A stretch of DNA of 64,000 nt from Gillisella taibaishanensis. GTDB lineage: Bacteria > Pseudomonadota > Alphaproteobacteria > Rhizobiales > Rhizobiaceae. The DNA is taken from contig NZ_MKIN01000021.1 in the NCBI RefSeq assembly GCF_001938985.1, positions 62,001 to 126,000 on the forward strand. Reading direction: 5' to 3'. How positions within the stretch are numbered: the first letter of the stretch is position 1; each line of letters opens with the position of its first letter. Below the pieces are notes generated by a model, which worked only from the letters and a program-made list of their open reading frames with translations, had not been told where the DNA came from and did no database searches. This document shows positions 50,562-60,208 of the stretch, in pieces. A program made the translations under genes and the position numbers.

Positions 50562-50665
50562 CCACATTCGAGCAGATCTATACGCTCATGCCGCTCGGCC
50601 TGCTGGTCGTGGCTGGTGGCCTACTCGCCTATAAAAAATGGCAGCATAGCCAGACCCATCATTGA
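50558..50665 (+). CDS. 35-residue single-span membrane microprotein
   Basis: MTTFEQIYTLMPLGLLVVAG, then GLLAYKKWQHSQTHH: one hydrophobic span of about 17 residues, a positively charged KK after it and a His-rich end. A GGAGA site lies 7 nt upstream and the start overlaps the preceding small ORF stop by 4 nt. It is too short for usual ORF calling. The function is unknown; single-span proteins of this size often modulate membrane complexes. Confidence 0.6.
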   Translation: MTTFEQIYTLMPLGLLVVAGGLLAYKKWQHSQTHH

Positions 50666-50729
50666 CATAGGCGCCAAAGGATGGTGTTGCGGTTGTCCCG
50701 AATGCATCGGTAACTCGCCGGGATAATCA

Positions 50730-51848
50730 ATGCCACTGATAAACATGCCGGATTTTGCCGGCGCCCTTCTCGATGATTTCTCGGCGCGCGGTGCCGCAAG
50801 GGTCGACACGCCGGTTATTCAGCCGGCAGCGCCGTTTCTGGACATGGCCGGCGAAGATCTGCGGCGGCGGATTTTCCTGACCGAAAGCGAAACTGGCGAG
50901 AGCCTGTGTCTGCGACCGGAATTCACCATTCCCGTTTGCCTCAGCCATATCGAGACCGCCACCGGTACGCCGAAGCGCTATGCCTATCTCGGCGAAGTCT
51001 TCCGCCAGCGCCGCGAAGGTGGCAACGAATTCTATCAGGCCGGCATCGAGGATCTCGGCGAGACGGCGACGGCCCGGGCCGATGCCCGCGCCATCAACGA
51101 TGCGACCGGTATTCTGCACAAGCTGCTGCCCGGCCGCCCACTTGATGTTACGCTTGGCGATCAGGCGGTGTTCGAGGCGGTGGTGCGGGCGCTCGGCCTG
51201 CCCTCCGGCTGGCAGAAGCGCCTGATCCAGGCCTTTGGCGACAGCGCCCATCTCGATCAGCTGCTGAAGACGCTGGCAAGTCCGCAGACGGCGCAGGGGC
51301 TGGACCCGGCAGTCGAAACACTACTTTCGTCCAACGACGAAGCCGGGCTGATCGCGCATCTCGACCACATCATGCAGAACACCGGCTATTCCACCAATGC
51401 CAGCCGCAGCCCGCGCGAGATTGCCGCGCGGCTGAAGGAGAAGCGGGCGCTGGCGCAGACAAGACTGGACGGCGCTGCCCTGCTGCTGCTGCGCGAATTC
51501 CTGTCGCTGGAGCTGCCTCTGAGCGAGGCGGCGGCCGCGCTGGCCGGCTTTGCCGATGCCGCAGGGCTATCGCTAGGTGCTGCGCTCGCCGGCTTTGAAG
51601 CAAGAACCGCAGCACTCGCAGATCTCGGCATCGACCTGTCGCGCATCACTTACCGCGCCGCGTTCGGCCGTCCGTTGGATTACTATACCGGCCTGGTCTT
51701 CGAAGTGGCACAGGCCGGCGAAGACGCCGTATTGGCTGGCGGTGGCCGCTTTGATCGGTTGCTGACCTTGCTCGGTGCCAAAGACCCTATCCCGGCCGTC
51801 GGCTTCTCCCTCTGGCTGGACCGCATCGAACTGGCGAGGGCACGTTGA
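50730..51848 (+). CDS. hisZ: ATP phosphoribosyltransferase regulatory subunit HisZ
   Basis: A 372-residue paralogue of His[44 protein letters not shown] and [16 protein letters not shown] are retained but it lacks the tRNA-binding end. It combines with the short HisG to make an active, histidine-feedback-regulated first enzyme of histidine synthesis. The stop TGA shares one base with the hisG ATG, so the two are translationally coupled. Confidence 0.95.
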   Translation: MPLINMPDFAGALLDDFSARGAARVDTPVIQPAAPFLDMAGEDLRRRIFLTESETGESLCLRPEFTIPVCLSHIETATGTPKRYAYLGEVFRQRREGGNEFYQAGIEDLGETATARADARAINDATGILHKLLPGRPLDVTLGDQAVFEAVVRALGLPSGWQKRLIQAFGDSAHLDQLLKTLASPQTAQGLDPAVETLLSSNDEAGLIAHLDHIMQNTGYSTNASRSPREIAARLKEKRALAQTRLDGAALLLLREFLSLELPLSEAAAALAGFADAAGLSLGAALAGFEARTAALADLGIDLSRITYRAAFGRPLDYYTGLVFEVAQAGEDAVLAGGGRFDRLLTLLGAKDPIPAVGFSLWLDRIELARAR

Positions 51849-52540
51849 TGACCATTACCATCGGGCTGCCCTCCAAGGGACGGATGAAGGACGATGCTTC
51901 GGCGATTTTCGCTCGCGCCGGGCTGACCATCACTGCCGTTGGCAATGACCGCTCCTATCGTGGCCGGGTCGAGGGAGAGGATATCGAGATTGCCTATCTC
52001 TCGGCCTCCGAAATCTCGCGGGAGATCGGCAATGGCACCGTCGATTTCGGGGTCACCGGCGAAGACCTGATCCGAGAAGGCCTGGCGGAGGCCGACAAGA
52101 AGGTCGAAATCGTCGCCCGCCTCGGTTTTGGCCATGCCGATGTCATCGTCGCTGTTCCCGAGATTTGGCTCGACGTCGACACCATGGCCGACCTCAGCGA
52201 CGTCGCCCAGGAGTTTCGCGCCCGCCATGGCCGACGCCTGGCGATTGCCACCAAATATTGGCGCCTCACCCAGCAATTCTTCTCGCGCCAGCACGGCATC
52301 CAGCTCTATCGGATCGTCGAAAGCCTCGGCGCCACAGAAGGTGCGCCGGCCGCAGGCCAAGCCGATATCATCGTCGACATCACCTCGACAGGCTCGACCT
52401 TGAAAGCGAACCATCTGAAGATACTGTCCGACGGCGTGATCTTGCGCTCCGAGGCCTGCCTGGTGCGGGCGCGCAAGCCAGAGCATGAGGGAAATGCGAA
52501 AATTGCCGACCTCGTTGCCCGAGTACGCGCAGCTTTGTGA
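51848..52540 (+). CDS. hisG: ATP phosphoribosyltransferase catalytic subunit, short form
   Basis: A 230-residue His[37 protein letters not shown] and [18 protein letters not shown] (PRPP-binding loop). It lacks the C-terminal ACT-like regulatory domain of long HisG and so depends on HisZ. It joins PRPP and ATP in the first step of histidine synthesis. The start at 51848 is one base within the hisZ stop; a TTG at 51845 is less likely. Confidence 0.97.
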   Translation: MTITIGLPSKGRMKDDASAIFARAGLTITAVGNDRSYRGRVEGEDIEIAYLSASEISREIGNGTVDFGVTGEDLIREGLAEADKKVEIVARLGFGHADVIVAVPEIWLDVDTMADLSDVAQEFRARHGRRLAIATKYWRLTQQFFSRQHGIQLYRIVESLGATEGAPAAGQADIIVDITSTGSTLKANHLKILSDGVILRSEACLVRARKPEHEGNAKIADLVARVRAAL

Positions 52541-52563
52541 GCCGCAATTCAATCGGCAGACAC

Positions 52564-52600
52564 AAAAAAGCCCGCCGGATGGTCTCCGGCCGGCTTTTTT
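52564..52600. terminator. Strong bidirectional-type terminator after hisG
   Basis: An AAAAAAGCC...GGCTTTTTT hairpin with a GCCGGA/TCCGGC inner stem and 5-nt loop; one mismatch. It lies 23 nt after hisG and 17 nt before the end of the convergent DoxX gene, serving both. Confidence 0.85.
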
Positions 52601-52617
52601 GTTTGTGTACTCAAACC

Positions 52618-53064
52618 TCAGGCGAAGGCAGCTTTCGCGCCACGGCGTGCATCGAGCGAATATGCGCCAGCGCCAACCGTTGCCAGCAGGATATAAGCTC
52701 CAGCCAGGGTGAAATTCTTCATCATCATGATGCTGTTCAGCGTGTTGATCAGGCCAAGTGCCGCATCGGGCCAGCCGGGAACAGCAATCTGACCGCTGTG
52801 GAACATCACGGCGGTGAAGACGCAGAAAAGAGCAAGAGCCCAACCGACAATCTTCGTCTGGAAGCCAACCAGCACGCAAAGACCCGTCACGAGTTCGAAG
52901 ATACCGGCGAGATAGGTAAGCACGTTCGCAGCTGGCAGACCGGCACCAGCAATCATGCCGGCGGTCCCGGCAGGATCAGCCAATTTGCCGAAGCCGGAAA
53001 GAATGAAAATGACGGAGAGCAGGATTCTGGCGATCAGCATGATCGCGTTACTGGTGTTGGACAT
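52618..53064 (-). CDS. DoxX family membrane protein
   Basis: A 148-residue protein with four hydrophobic spans: IMLIARILLSVIFILSGFGKL, the span around LTYLAGIFELVTGLCVLVGF, VGWALALFCVFTAVMFH and FTLAGAYILLATVGAGAYSL. These are the DoxX/SURF4-type landmarks (SGFGKL and the GLCVLVGF region). Family members have been linked to thiosulfate/quinone metabolism or redox stress; the role here is not known. It stands alone. Confidence 0.87.
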   Translation of the reverse strand: MSNTSNAIMLIARILLSVIFILSGFGKLADPAGTAGMIAGAGLPAANVLTYLAGIFELVTGLCVLVGFQTKIVGWALALFCVFTAVMFHSGQIAVPGWPDAALGLINTLNSIMMMKNFTLAGAYILLATVGAGAYSLDARRGAKAAFA

Positions 53065-53254
53065 CGGAGGCCCCTTTTGATTGCGTTAGCGCAAGGCGGT
53101 TCAAGTGATGCGCCCTTGTCCCACATCCCGACTGTTGCGAATAGATGGACAATAATTGACGTATCGTCTCCAATTTGACGACAATCATTTTCCCCGCGGC
53201 TTGGAGCAAGGCCGATTTTCGGTGAAGCAGACGGGAAGCTCGGTTGTCGTACCG

Positions 53255-53737
53255 TCAGAACCGTTTGCAGTTCAGGACACCGTCGCGTTCAACAGCCGCT
53301 GCCGCATTGTCATTACCTTTTGGCCTTACGGTGACATCGTAGGTGCCCGCGAAACGGTTGATGTCATTGCCGATCATCTTGACGTCAAAGACAATGTCGA
53401 TGCTGGTTTCGTCCTGATCAACCCCGGATACCGAGGAGGTGCGCAATTGGAAACGGCCATTTTCATGCCGCGATTGGGTCACGTCATTGAGTTCTAACCG
53501 AACCGCACCTTTGACCGATCGCTTCTGGACCAGCGGCGCTTCCGGCTTGAAAACGACGACGCCTCGCAGGCTGGCAAGCGGCCAGCGGGGCTCTTCTTTG
53601 AAGGAAGCCTCAACGGAAAGTTTAAGCTGCGCGTCGTCGACAGCACAATAATACCGATCCATCGCCTCGACCCAGCCGGTCGAAGCGATGAAAAATACCA
53701 GACAGCAATTGATACGCGACACCAGACGGTCTGCCAT
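53255..53737 (-). CDS. Exported protein of unknown function
   Basis: A 160-residue protein with a hydrophobic N-terminus (RINCCLVFFIASTGWVEAM) predicted to be a signal peptide, and a mature part with regular beta-type pattern (AQLKLSVEASFKEEPRWPL, GAVRLELNDVTQSRHENGR, IDIVFDVKMIGND). Two cysteines remain, one near each end. GGAGG seven bases before ATG 53737 supports the start. No family recognised. Confidence 0.7.
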   Translation of the reverse strand: MADRLVSRINCCLVFFIASTGWVEAMDRYYCAVDDAQLKLSVEASFKEEPRWPLASLRGVVVFKPEAPLVQKRSVKGAVRLELNDVTQSRHENGRFQLRTSSVSGVDQDETSIDIVFDVKMIGNDINRFAGTYDVTVRPKGNDNAAAAVERDGVLNCKRF

Positions 53738-53819
53738 CGCCCATCCTCCTGCAGAAAAATGTCGAGGTCAGACGATGCTCCTGCATCATCGCCACCGTCG
53801 CGATGATTGCATAAAGCAA

Positions 53820-55130
53820 TTATAAATCCTTTAATTTGTGGGGCCGGTCCCCACCAAACGCCCAGTTGAGCAATTCGACGCTATGCACGACCGGCACTTC
53901 GATGCCAGAGCCGATCTGGGTCATGCAGCCGATATTGCCGGCGGCGATCACATCCGGTTTGACTGCCATGAGATTTCGAAGTTTGCGCGCCTTCAACTGC
54001 TCGGCGATCTCCGGCTGCAAGATATTGTATGTCCCGGCCGAACCGCAACACAGATGCCCCTCGGCCGGCTCCCGCACGGTAAAGCCGGCCAATTGCAGCA
54101 ATCGTTTCGGCAAGGCCGTGACCTTCTGCCCGTGCTGCAACGAACAGGCCGAGTGATAGGCGACCGTCACGCCCTTGTCGGGCTGTTGCTGCAGATCAAG
54201 ACCGCCAAGATATTCGCTGACATCCTTGGCAAGCGCCGAGACTTTAGCCGCTTTTTCCGCATAGGCCGGATCATGGCGCAGCATATGGCCGTAATCCTTG
54301 ATGACCGTACCACAGCCGGAAGCCGTGATGACGATGGCATCGAGGCCATCAGGGTCCTTGCCGATCTCCGCCGTCCAGACATCGACATTGCGGCGTGCTG
54401 CGGCCAGCGCATCCTCCTCGCGGCCCATATGGTGGACGAGCGCTCCGCAACAGCCTTCCCCCTTGGGAAGAACGATCTCCGTGCCAAATCGCGTGAGTAG
54501 CGCAATCGTCGCATCGTTGATGGCGGGATCGAGCACCGATTGGGCACAGCCGGTCAGCAGCGCCACCCGCCCCTTGCGCTCGGTCTTTGCGGCATGCCGC
54601 CCGGGACGTTGCAGCGCCGAAGGATAGGGAATTTCACCAGGGGCAAGTCGCAGCATCGCCGCCAGCGGCTTCAGCGCCTTGACCTGATCCATCAGCGGCG
54701 CGAACGGTCGACCGAACCGCGACAGCGCCAGCGCCACGCGCATGCGCCCCGGATAAGGCAGAACCGCCGCCAGCAGTCCGCGCAGCAACCGGTCTGCCAG
54801 CGGGCGGCGATAGGTTTCCTCGATATGCTGGCGGGCATGGTCGACCAGATGCATGTAATCGACGCCGGAGGGACAGGTCGTGGTGCAGGCGAGGCACGAC
54901 AGACAGCGGTCGATATGGGTAACGACATCCTCATCCGCCGCGCGGCCGTTCTCCAGCATATCCTTGATCAGATAAATGCGCCCGCGCGGGCTATCCAACT
55001 CATCTCCCAGCGTCACGTAGGTAGGACAGGTGGCCGTGCAGAAGCCGCAATGCACGCAGCGCCGCAAAATGCTTTCAGCTTCCGCCGTCTTGGGATCGGC
55101 CAACTGGCCCAGGGAAAAATTTGTCTGCAT
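53820..55130 (-). CDS. glcF: Glycolate oxidase iron-sulfur subunit GlcF
   Basis: A 436-residue subunit with two [4Fe-4S] motifs, CVHCGFCTATCPTY near residue 26 and CLSCLACTTTCPSGVDY near residue 80, then two CCG-type heterodisulfide-reductase-like segments (GEGCCGALVHH, GHLCCGSAGTYN). It passes electrons from glycolate oxidation to the quinone pool. The start overlaps the glcE stop (TAATG), the last gene of the glcD-glcE-glcF unit. Confidence 0.96.
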   Translation of the reverse strand: MQTNFSLGQLADPKTAEAESILRRCVHCGFCTATCPTYVTLGDELDSPRGRIYLIKDMLENGRAADEDVVTHIDRCLSCLACTTTCPSGVDYMHLVDHARQHIEETYRRPLADRLLRGLLAAVLPYPGRMRVALALSRFGRPFAPLMDQVKALKPLAAMLRLAPGEIPYPSALQRPGRHAAKTERKGRVALLTGCAQSVLDPAINDATIALLTRFGTEIVLPKGEGCCGALVHHMGREEDALAAARRNVDVWTAEIGKDPDGLDAIVITASGCGTVIKDYGHMLRHDPAYAEKAAKVSALAKDVSEYLGGLDLQQQPDKGVTVAYHSACSLQHGQKVTALPKRLLQLAGFTVREPAEGHLCCGSAGTYNILQPEIAEQLKARKLRNLMAVKPDVIAAGNIGCMTQIGSGIEVPVVHSVELLNWAFGGDRPHKLKDL

Positions 55131-56377
55131 TACCGCGCACTCCGTGCAGCCGGCCCGCTTGTCGGCGCACCCGCGATGTACTGCTCCATCATGCCGCGAT
55201 TGAAAATGCCTGACGGGTCGAATGTGTGACGAAGCCTCTGCGACAGCAGGTCCACTGCAGAGACCTGCGGCTCAAAAGCCGCCAACGTTTTCCTGGCTGC
55301 ATCATCTGCCCGGATCAGCGTCGCATGGCCGCCGCCCAGCGCCTTGATTCCGGTGCGCAGCAGGTCGGCATCGGGTTCGGCCTCCATCTGCATCCACACC
55401 AATCCACCCTGCCAGTCGTAAAAGGCGTCGACGGCCGCCTGCAGACGCAGGCCAGCAACCAGCTTGTGACCGATGGTTGGCGCAACCGAGACCTTCCACA
55501 GAGGCTTCGTCAGCACATCCGTATAGACCCTGATGTCGCGAATCTCCTGCCAGAGAGCGGCACTTTGTTCGCCATCAAGCCGCGTCACCGGGCCGAGCCG
55601 TGCCATGACCGCAACCAGCTTGTCGGCTCGCTCGCTGACCGATGCCGGCAGGCCTTCCAGCCGCAGCACCGTCGCGGGTCCATCCGGCAGGCCACCGCCA
55701 ATCATGCGCGGGGCCACGAGGTCAGGCAGATGGGCAGCACCGCTGACCTCGACCGGCATGGCAAGCGCGACAGCCATGGCATGGGCGCCGGCGGCATCGT
55801 CGAGGCCGCTGACCACGATGGTCTCCGTCACACGCGGCTTTGGCAGGACCTTGAAGGTCACCTCAGTCAGGAAACCGAGCGTGCCGAAGGAACCCGCCAT
55901 CAGCTTGACGAGATCAAGCCCGGTGACATTCTTCATCACCCGGCCGCCTGCCTTGATGGTTTCGCCCTTGCCGTTGATGAAACCGACACCAAGCAGATGA
56001 TCGCGCGCCGCACCCGAAACGAAGCGCCTGGGGCCGGACGCGTTGACGGCAAAAGCCCCGCCGATCGTCGGCTCACCCGCCGTGCCCATCATAGGCCGGT
56101 GATCCGGCGGCTCAAACGCGAGGAACTGGCCTTTTTCCACAACAGCCGCCTCGATATCAGCCATCGGGGTACCGGCCTTGGCTGTCAGCACCATCTCTGC
56201 CGGATTATAGACCATAATGCCCGACAAGGCCGCAGAACTCAGCACCGCATCTGATGCAACGGGATTGCCAAAGCCAGCCCGCGTGCCGCCGCCGCGAAGC
56301 TTCAATGTAATGCTGCGCGTCACGCAATCGCGAATGATATCGGCGGCATCCTGTGGCCGAGCTGGTGAAAAGATCAT
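55130..56377 (-). CDS. glcE: Glycolate oxidase FAD-binding subunit GlcE
   Basis: A 415-residue FAD-binding type-4 protein: MIFSPARPQDAADIIRDCVT start, LKLRGGGTRAGFGNPV FAD-binding loop, PMMGTAGEPTIGGAFAVNASGP and GGRVMKNVTGLDLVKLMAGS. It partners with GlcD and GlcF. ATG 56377 follows the glcD stop by 5 nt, while the longer frame to 56431 would run inside glcD. Confidence 0.95.
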   Translation of the reverse strand: MIFSPARPQDAADIIRDCVTRSITLKLRGGGTRAGFGNPVASDAVLSSAALSGIMVYNPAEMVLTAKAGTPMADIEAAVVEKGQFLAFEPPDHRPMMGTAGEPTIGGAFAVNASGPRRFVSGAARDHLLGVGFINGKGETIKAGGRVMKNVTGLDLVKLMAGSFGTLGFLTEVTFKVLPKPRVTETIVVSGLDDAAGAHAMAVALAMPVEVSGAAHLPDLVAPRMIGGGLPDGPATVLRLEGLPASVSERADKLVAVMARLGPVTRLDGEQSAALWQEIRDIRVYTDVLTKPLWKVSVAPTIGHKLVAGLRLQAAVDAFYDWQGGLVWMQMEAEPDADLLRTGIKALGGGHATLIRADDAARKTLAAFEPQVSAVDLLSQRLRHTFDPSGIFNRGMMEQYIAGAPTSGPAARSAR

Positions 56378-56382
56378 GCCGC

Positions 56383-57816
56383 TCACGTCCGGCCCTCCAG
56401 CGGGAATACTTTGCTGGGGTTGAGCAGCCAATCGGGATCGAAGGCGGCGCGCACGGCCATCTGCTGTGCAAGATCCTGATCGCTATATTGATGGCGCATC
56501 AAATCGCGCTTTTCGATGCCGACGCCATGCTCGCCGGTGAGACAGCCGCCGGCATCCACGCAAAGTTTCAGGATCTCGTTGCCGGCAGCTTCGGCGCGGG
56601 CGGCATCGTCAGGATCGTTGATGTTGTAGAGGATCAGCGGGTGCATGTTGCCATCGCCAGCATGAAAGACGTTGGCGACCCGCAAGCCATAGCGGTCAGT
56701 GATTTCGGAAGTCTTCCTGAGCACATAGGCCAATTGGCTAAGCGGCACCGTGCCATCCATACAGATATAATCCGCAATCCGCCCCGTGGCGCCAAAAGCG
56801 GATTTACGGCCTTTCCAGATCAGCGCCGCTTCGGTAGCCGACTGGCTCTCGCGCACGGTCTTGACACCATGCTGCCTGGCGATGTCACAAATTGCGGCCA
56901 GCATCGCCTCCATCTCGGCCTCCGAGCCCTCGACCTCGACGATCAACAGCGCTTCGACATCCATGGGATAGCCGGCATGGGCGAAAGCCTCGCAGATATC
57001 GATGGCCGGCTTGTCCATGAACTCGATTGCGACAGGCACGATGCCGGCGGCAATGATATCGGCAACGCAGGTGCCGGCGGCCTCGGCGCTGTCGAAGCCG
57101 AACAGCACGGGCCGCGCCCCTTCCGGTTTGGCCAGCAGCCGCACCGTTGCCTCCGTGACGATGCCGAGTTGCCCCTCCGAGCCACAGATCACGCCGAGAA
57201 GGTCATAACCGCCGCTGTCGAGAGCCTTGCCGCCGAGTTCGATCACCGTACCGTCGATCAGCACCATCTTCACGCCAAGCAGATTGTTGGTCGTAACCCC
57301 GTATTTCAGACAGTGGGCGCCACCGGAATTCATGCCGATATTGCCACCAATGGTGCAGGCAAGCTGTGAACTCGGATCCGGGGCATAGAAGAAACCCTGG
57401 GCCCCGACCGCTTCTGAAATCGACAGATTGGTCACCCCCGCCTGGACTGTGGCGCAGCGGTTGAGAAAATCCACGTCGATGATCCGGGTCATCGCCGAAA
57501 GGCCGATGACAACAGCATCCTCCTGCGGAATGGCACCGCCGCAAAGCGAAGTGCCCGCACCGCGCGGGATGACGGGGATCTTATGCGTGTGGCAATAGCC
57601 GAGAACGGAGGCGACCTGCTCGGTCGTCTCCGGAAGCGCCACGCAAAGCGGCCGACGGCGATAGGCCAGATAGCCGTCGGTCTCGAAGGGAACGAGCTCC
57701 CGAGGCTTATGAATCAACCGGTTCGAAGGCAGGAACGCGGACAAGTCAGCGACGATCTGTTCGCGCCGATCTAGAATTCCAGAGTCGGGCGTCAGAAAAG
57801 CAATCGTGTCGGCCAT
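56383..57816 (-). CDS. glcD: Glycolate oxidase subunit GlcD
   Basis: A 477-residue FAD-linked oxidase: VIPRGAGTSLCGGAIP, SSQLACTIGGNIGMNSGGAH, VICGSEGQLGIVTEAT and the C-terminal GNEILKLCVDAGGCLTGEHG with HGVGIEKR. It oxidises glycolate to glyoxylate, the entry of glycolate into central metabolism. A GAGGAGA site precedes ATG 57816; the extension to 57981 is rejected. First gene of glcD-glcE-glcF; no GlcC-type regulator lies next to it. Confidence 0.96.
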   Translation of the reverse strand: MADTIAFLTPDSGILDRREQIVADLSAFLPSNRLIHKPRELVPFETDGYLAYRRRPLCVALPETTEQVASVLGYCHTHKIPVIPRGAGTSLCGGAIPQEDAVVIGLSAMTRIIDVDFLNRCATVQAGVTNLSISEAVGAQGFFYAPDPSSQLACTIGGNIGMNSGGAHCLKYGVTTNNLLGVKMVLIDGTVIELGGKALDSGGYDLLGVICGSEGQLGIVTEATVRLLAKPEGARPVLFGFDSAEAAGTCVADIIAAGIVPVAIEFMDKPAIDICEAFAHAGYPMDVEALLIVEVEGSEAEMEAMLAAICDIARQHGVKTVRESQSATEAALIWKGRKSAFGATGRIADYICMDGTVPLSQLAYVLRKTSEITDRYGLRVANVFHAGDGNMHPLILYNINDPDDAARAEAAGNEILKLCVDAGGCLTGEHGVGIEKRDLMRHQYSDQDLAQQMAVRAAFDPDWLLNPSKVFPLEGRT

Positions 57817-57943
57817 GGTCTCCTCCCGCGGTTCCACTGATTGCGCCACCTTATCGTTGCCGGTCAAATCCTCAAATGGAATTTGATCAAAGACGGCATG
57901 GCGGGCGTTGCAGCTGTGGAACAGCAGGCACAAAAGACTGCCG

Positions 57944-59950
57944 TCAGATACGGTGTCTGCGCTTGGTCTGACCGCCTTCAAGCCAGAACTGCACCATCTC
58001 TGCGGGCATAGGCTCGCTATACAGGAAGCCCTGCACCACCTCCGCCCCCATGCGTTTCAAAACGGCGGCCTGCCCTTCCGTCTCGACACCTTCCACGATG
58101 ACATCAAGTCCGATGTCCTGCGATAACGCTATCACTGATCGCACGATCTTCTGGCTTGCGGCTGACGTCTCTATGTTCTGTACGAAACTCCTGTCGATTT
58201 TAAGCTTCGTCAAAGGCATATTGTGCACCTGGCTCAAGCTGGAATAGCCGGTACCAAAATCGTCCAGGGCGACGCCGACGCCGAACTGGCGCAAAAGCGC
58301 AACGGAAGCACGGGCCTGTTCGACATCCTGCATGACGGCGGTTTCGGTAATCTCGAAGACGATGGATGCCGGGTTAACTTGGCCGGCCTCGATGATGGCG
58401 ATCAAACGCAACACGCCCTCCCGGCTGGTCAGATCGTTGGCGGAGAGATTAAAGGACAGGAAAGTGCCCGCCGGCCAGTTCACCGCCTGCTCCAGCGCCA
58501 TTTTCAGCAAATGCCGGGTTATGAAGCCGATCCGACCGGTATGTTCGGCAATCGGCACGAATTGCGCAGGCGACACCGGGCCGACCGTTAGGCTGATCCA
58601 GCGGGCCAGAGCTTCGAAGCCGAGACAACGGCCGGAGACGAGATCGACGATTGGCTGGTAGAAAAGCGAGATTTCCTCCGTCAGGTTGGCCGTCAGGAAG
58701 GCTTCCTCCACCGCTTTCTGGCGCGACATTTCCAGCGCTTGTGCGCCTTCAAATATGATCGTACCGCCCCGCCGCTGCCGCTTGGCGCTGTAGAGGGCAT
58801 AGTCCGCCTTCTCATAGATTTCCTGGCCGCTTGCCCCGTCCGTGGGATAGACGGCAAAGCCGACCGAGCCGGTGACCTGGACGGAACCAGCTCCGATCGC
58901 GATTGGCAGGCAGACGACGGCGCAGACTTCAGCACCAATCTTTTCAAGCTTTTCCCGGGAGATCGGTCCATCGATGACAAGGCCGAATTCGTCGCCTCCA
59001 AGCCGCGCCACGAGCCAATCTTGCCCGGAAAGAACTCTCAGCCGTTCGGCAATATCGACGAGCACCTTATCGCCCGCTGAATGACCGTGCAGGTCGTTAA
59101 CGGGCTTGAAGCCATCGAGATCCAACACGCCGACAGCAAAGCTGAAGTCACTGTCCCGCGCCTGGGTAAAGGCACGATCGACGGTATCAAAGAAGCTGCG
59201 CCGGTTCGGCACCAAGGTCAGACTGTCGAGATTGGCCAGCCGCAGATTTTCGTCCGAAAGGCGGGTGATCGCTTCATTCTGTTCCTTCAGCGCCTCCTTG
59301 CGTTGATGCATCGCCTGACGCGTCGTGTAGAGATGCTCGAAATCCTTGTACTGGCTCAGAAGAATGGAAATGAGGGCGCAACTGACCAAAGCAACGTTGA
59401 CGCCCGTTGCCATCAGGGTCTGTTCGCCGGTGGCCACGAAAAAGACCGTGATGGCGACATTAACGATGATTGCCACAATGAAGGCAGCCGAACGCAGGTT
59501 CATCAGACAGAAAATGCAGCCGACAACGGTAATTGCCATGAAGAATGCGACATGGGCGCGGTGATAGGCATCACCGTAAGGCAAGAGGCTTAGAGACCAG
59601 AAGGAGCAGAACACCGCAATCGGCGCCGCCAGCCAATTGGTCGAGCGCAGGCGCCGATAGGCCGTGGCCGCATCGATCGGCTGCTTGCGCCGCCACCACC
59701 AGAGGCCCGTGCGGATCACACAAAGGAATATGAAGCCCCCGGAGAGATCCCGCGTTAGCAAAGCCGGAGCAAGATGCCAGTGGGTCCAGCACAGCGAAAT
59801 CATGTTGGTGACCAGGATAAAATACAAAAGCGGTATCTGCTTGGAAAAGGCTTGATACTGCGCCAAAGTAAGGTCCGGGTTGTCGTTCGGTACCGTGAAA
59901 AAACGAAGCAAAGCGGTCGTCAGCCGTCGCGAAGAGAATGAAACAGACAT
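57944..59950 (-). CDS. Membrane GGDEF-EAL cyclic-di-GMP protein
   Basis: A 668-residue protein with about six membrane spans in residues 40-210 (e.g. HVAFFMAITVVGCIFCLMN, AAFIVAIIVNVAITVFFVATG), a GGDEF domain with intact RLGGDEFGLVIDG near residue 318, and an EAL domain with CLGFEALARWIS near residue 446 and GVALDDFGTGYSSLSQV. Both signature motifs are intact, so it may make or break c-di-GMP. The RxxD inhibitory site five residues before GGDEF is absent. ATG 59950 is used; GTG at 59965 is possible. Confidence 0.92.
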   Translation of the reverse strand: MSVSFSSRRLTTALLRFFTVPNDNPDLTLAQYQAFSKQIPLLYFILVTNMISLCWTHWHLAPALLTRDLSGGFIFLCVIRTGLWWWRRKQPIDAATAYRRLRSTNWLAAPIAVFCSFWSLSLLPYGDAYHRAHVAFFMAITVVGCIFCLMNLRSAAFIVAIIVNVAITVFFVATGEQTLMATGVNVALVSCALISILLSQYKDFEHLYTTRQAMHQRKEALKEQNEAITRLSDENLRLANLDSLTLVPNRRSFFDTVDRAFTQARDSDFSFAVGVLDLDGFKPVNDLHGHSAGDKVLVDIAERLRVLSGQDWLVARLGGDEFGLVIDGPISREKLEKIGAEVCAVVCLPIAIGAGSVQVTGSVGFAVYPTDGASGQEIYEKADYALYSAKRQRRGGTIIFEGAQALEMSRQKAVEEAFLTANLTEEISLFYQPIVDLVSGRCLGFEALARWISLTVGPVSPAQFVPIAEHTGRIGFITRHLLKMALEQAVNWPAGTFLSFNLSANDLTSREGVLRLIAIIEAGQVNPASIVFEITETAVMQDVEQARASVALLRQFGVGVALDDFGTGYSSLSQVHNMPLTKLKIDRSFVQNIETSAASQKIVRSVIALSQDIGLDVIVEGVETEGQAAVLKRMGAEVVQGFLYSEPMPAEMVQFWLEGGQTKRRHRI

Positions 59951-60208
59951 TGGCTGGAGGCTCACGGCTGGAATTCGTCGATCTAAAAGCGAAACTAAAA
60001 TAGAATAGGTTAAAATAACGGAAGCTTATTCGGTGGCAATTTGGGTTCACTTGACGCAGGGGCACACTCGATCGCACCAAAATCTGCAAGGTTTTGCCCG
60101 GCTGAGGCGGTGCGGACTTTGGGCACGATTGATCCATCGGCGGCGCCATTCGAGAACAGCAACGCCCTAGATTCAACGATATGACACGACGATCAAGGCA
60201 AGCACGAT

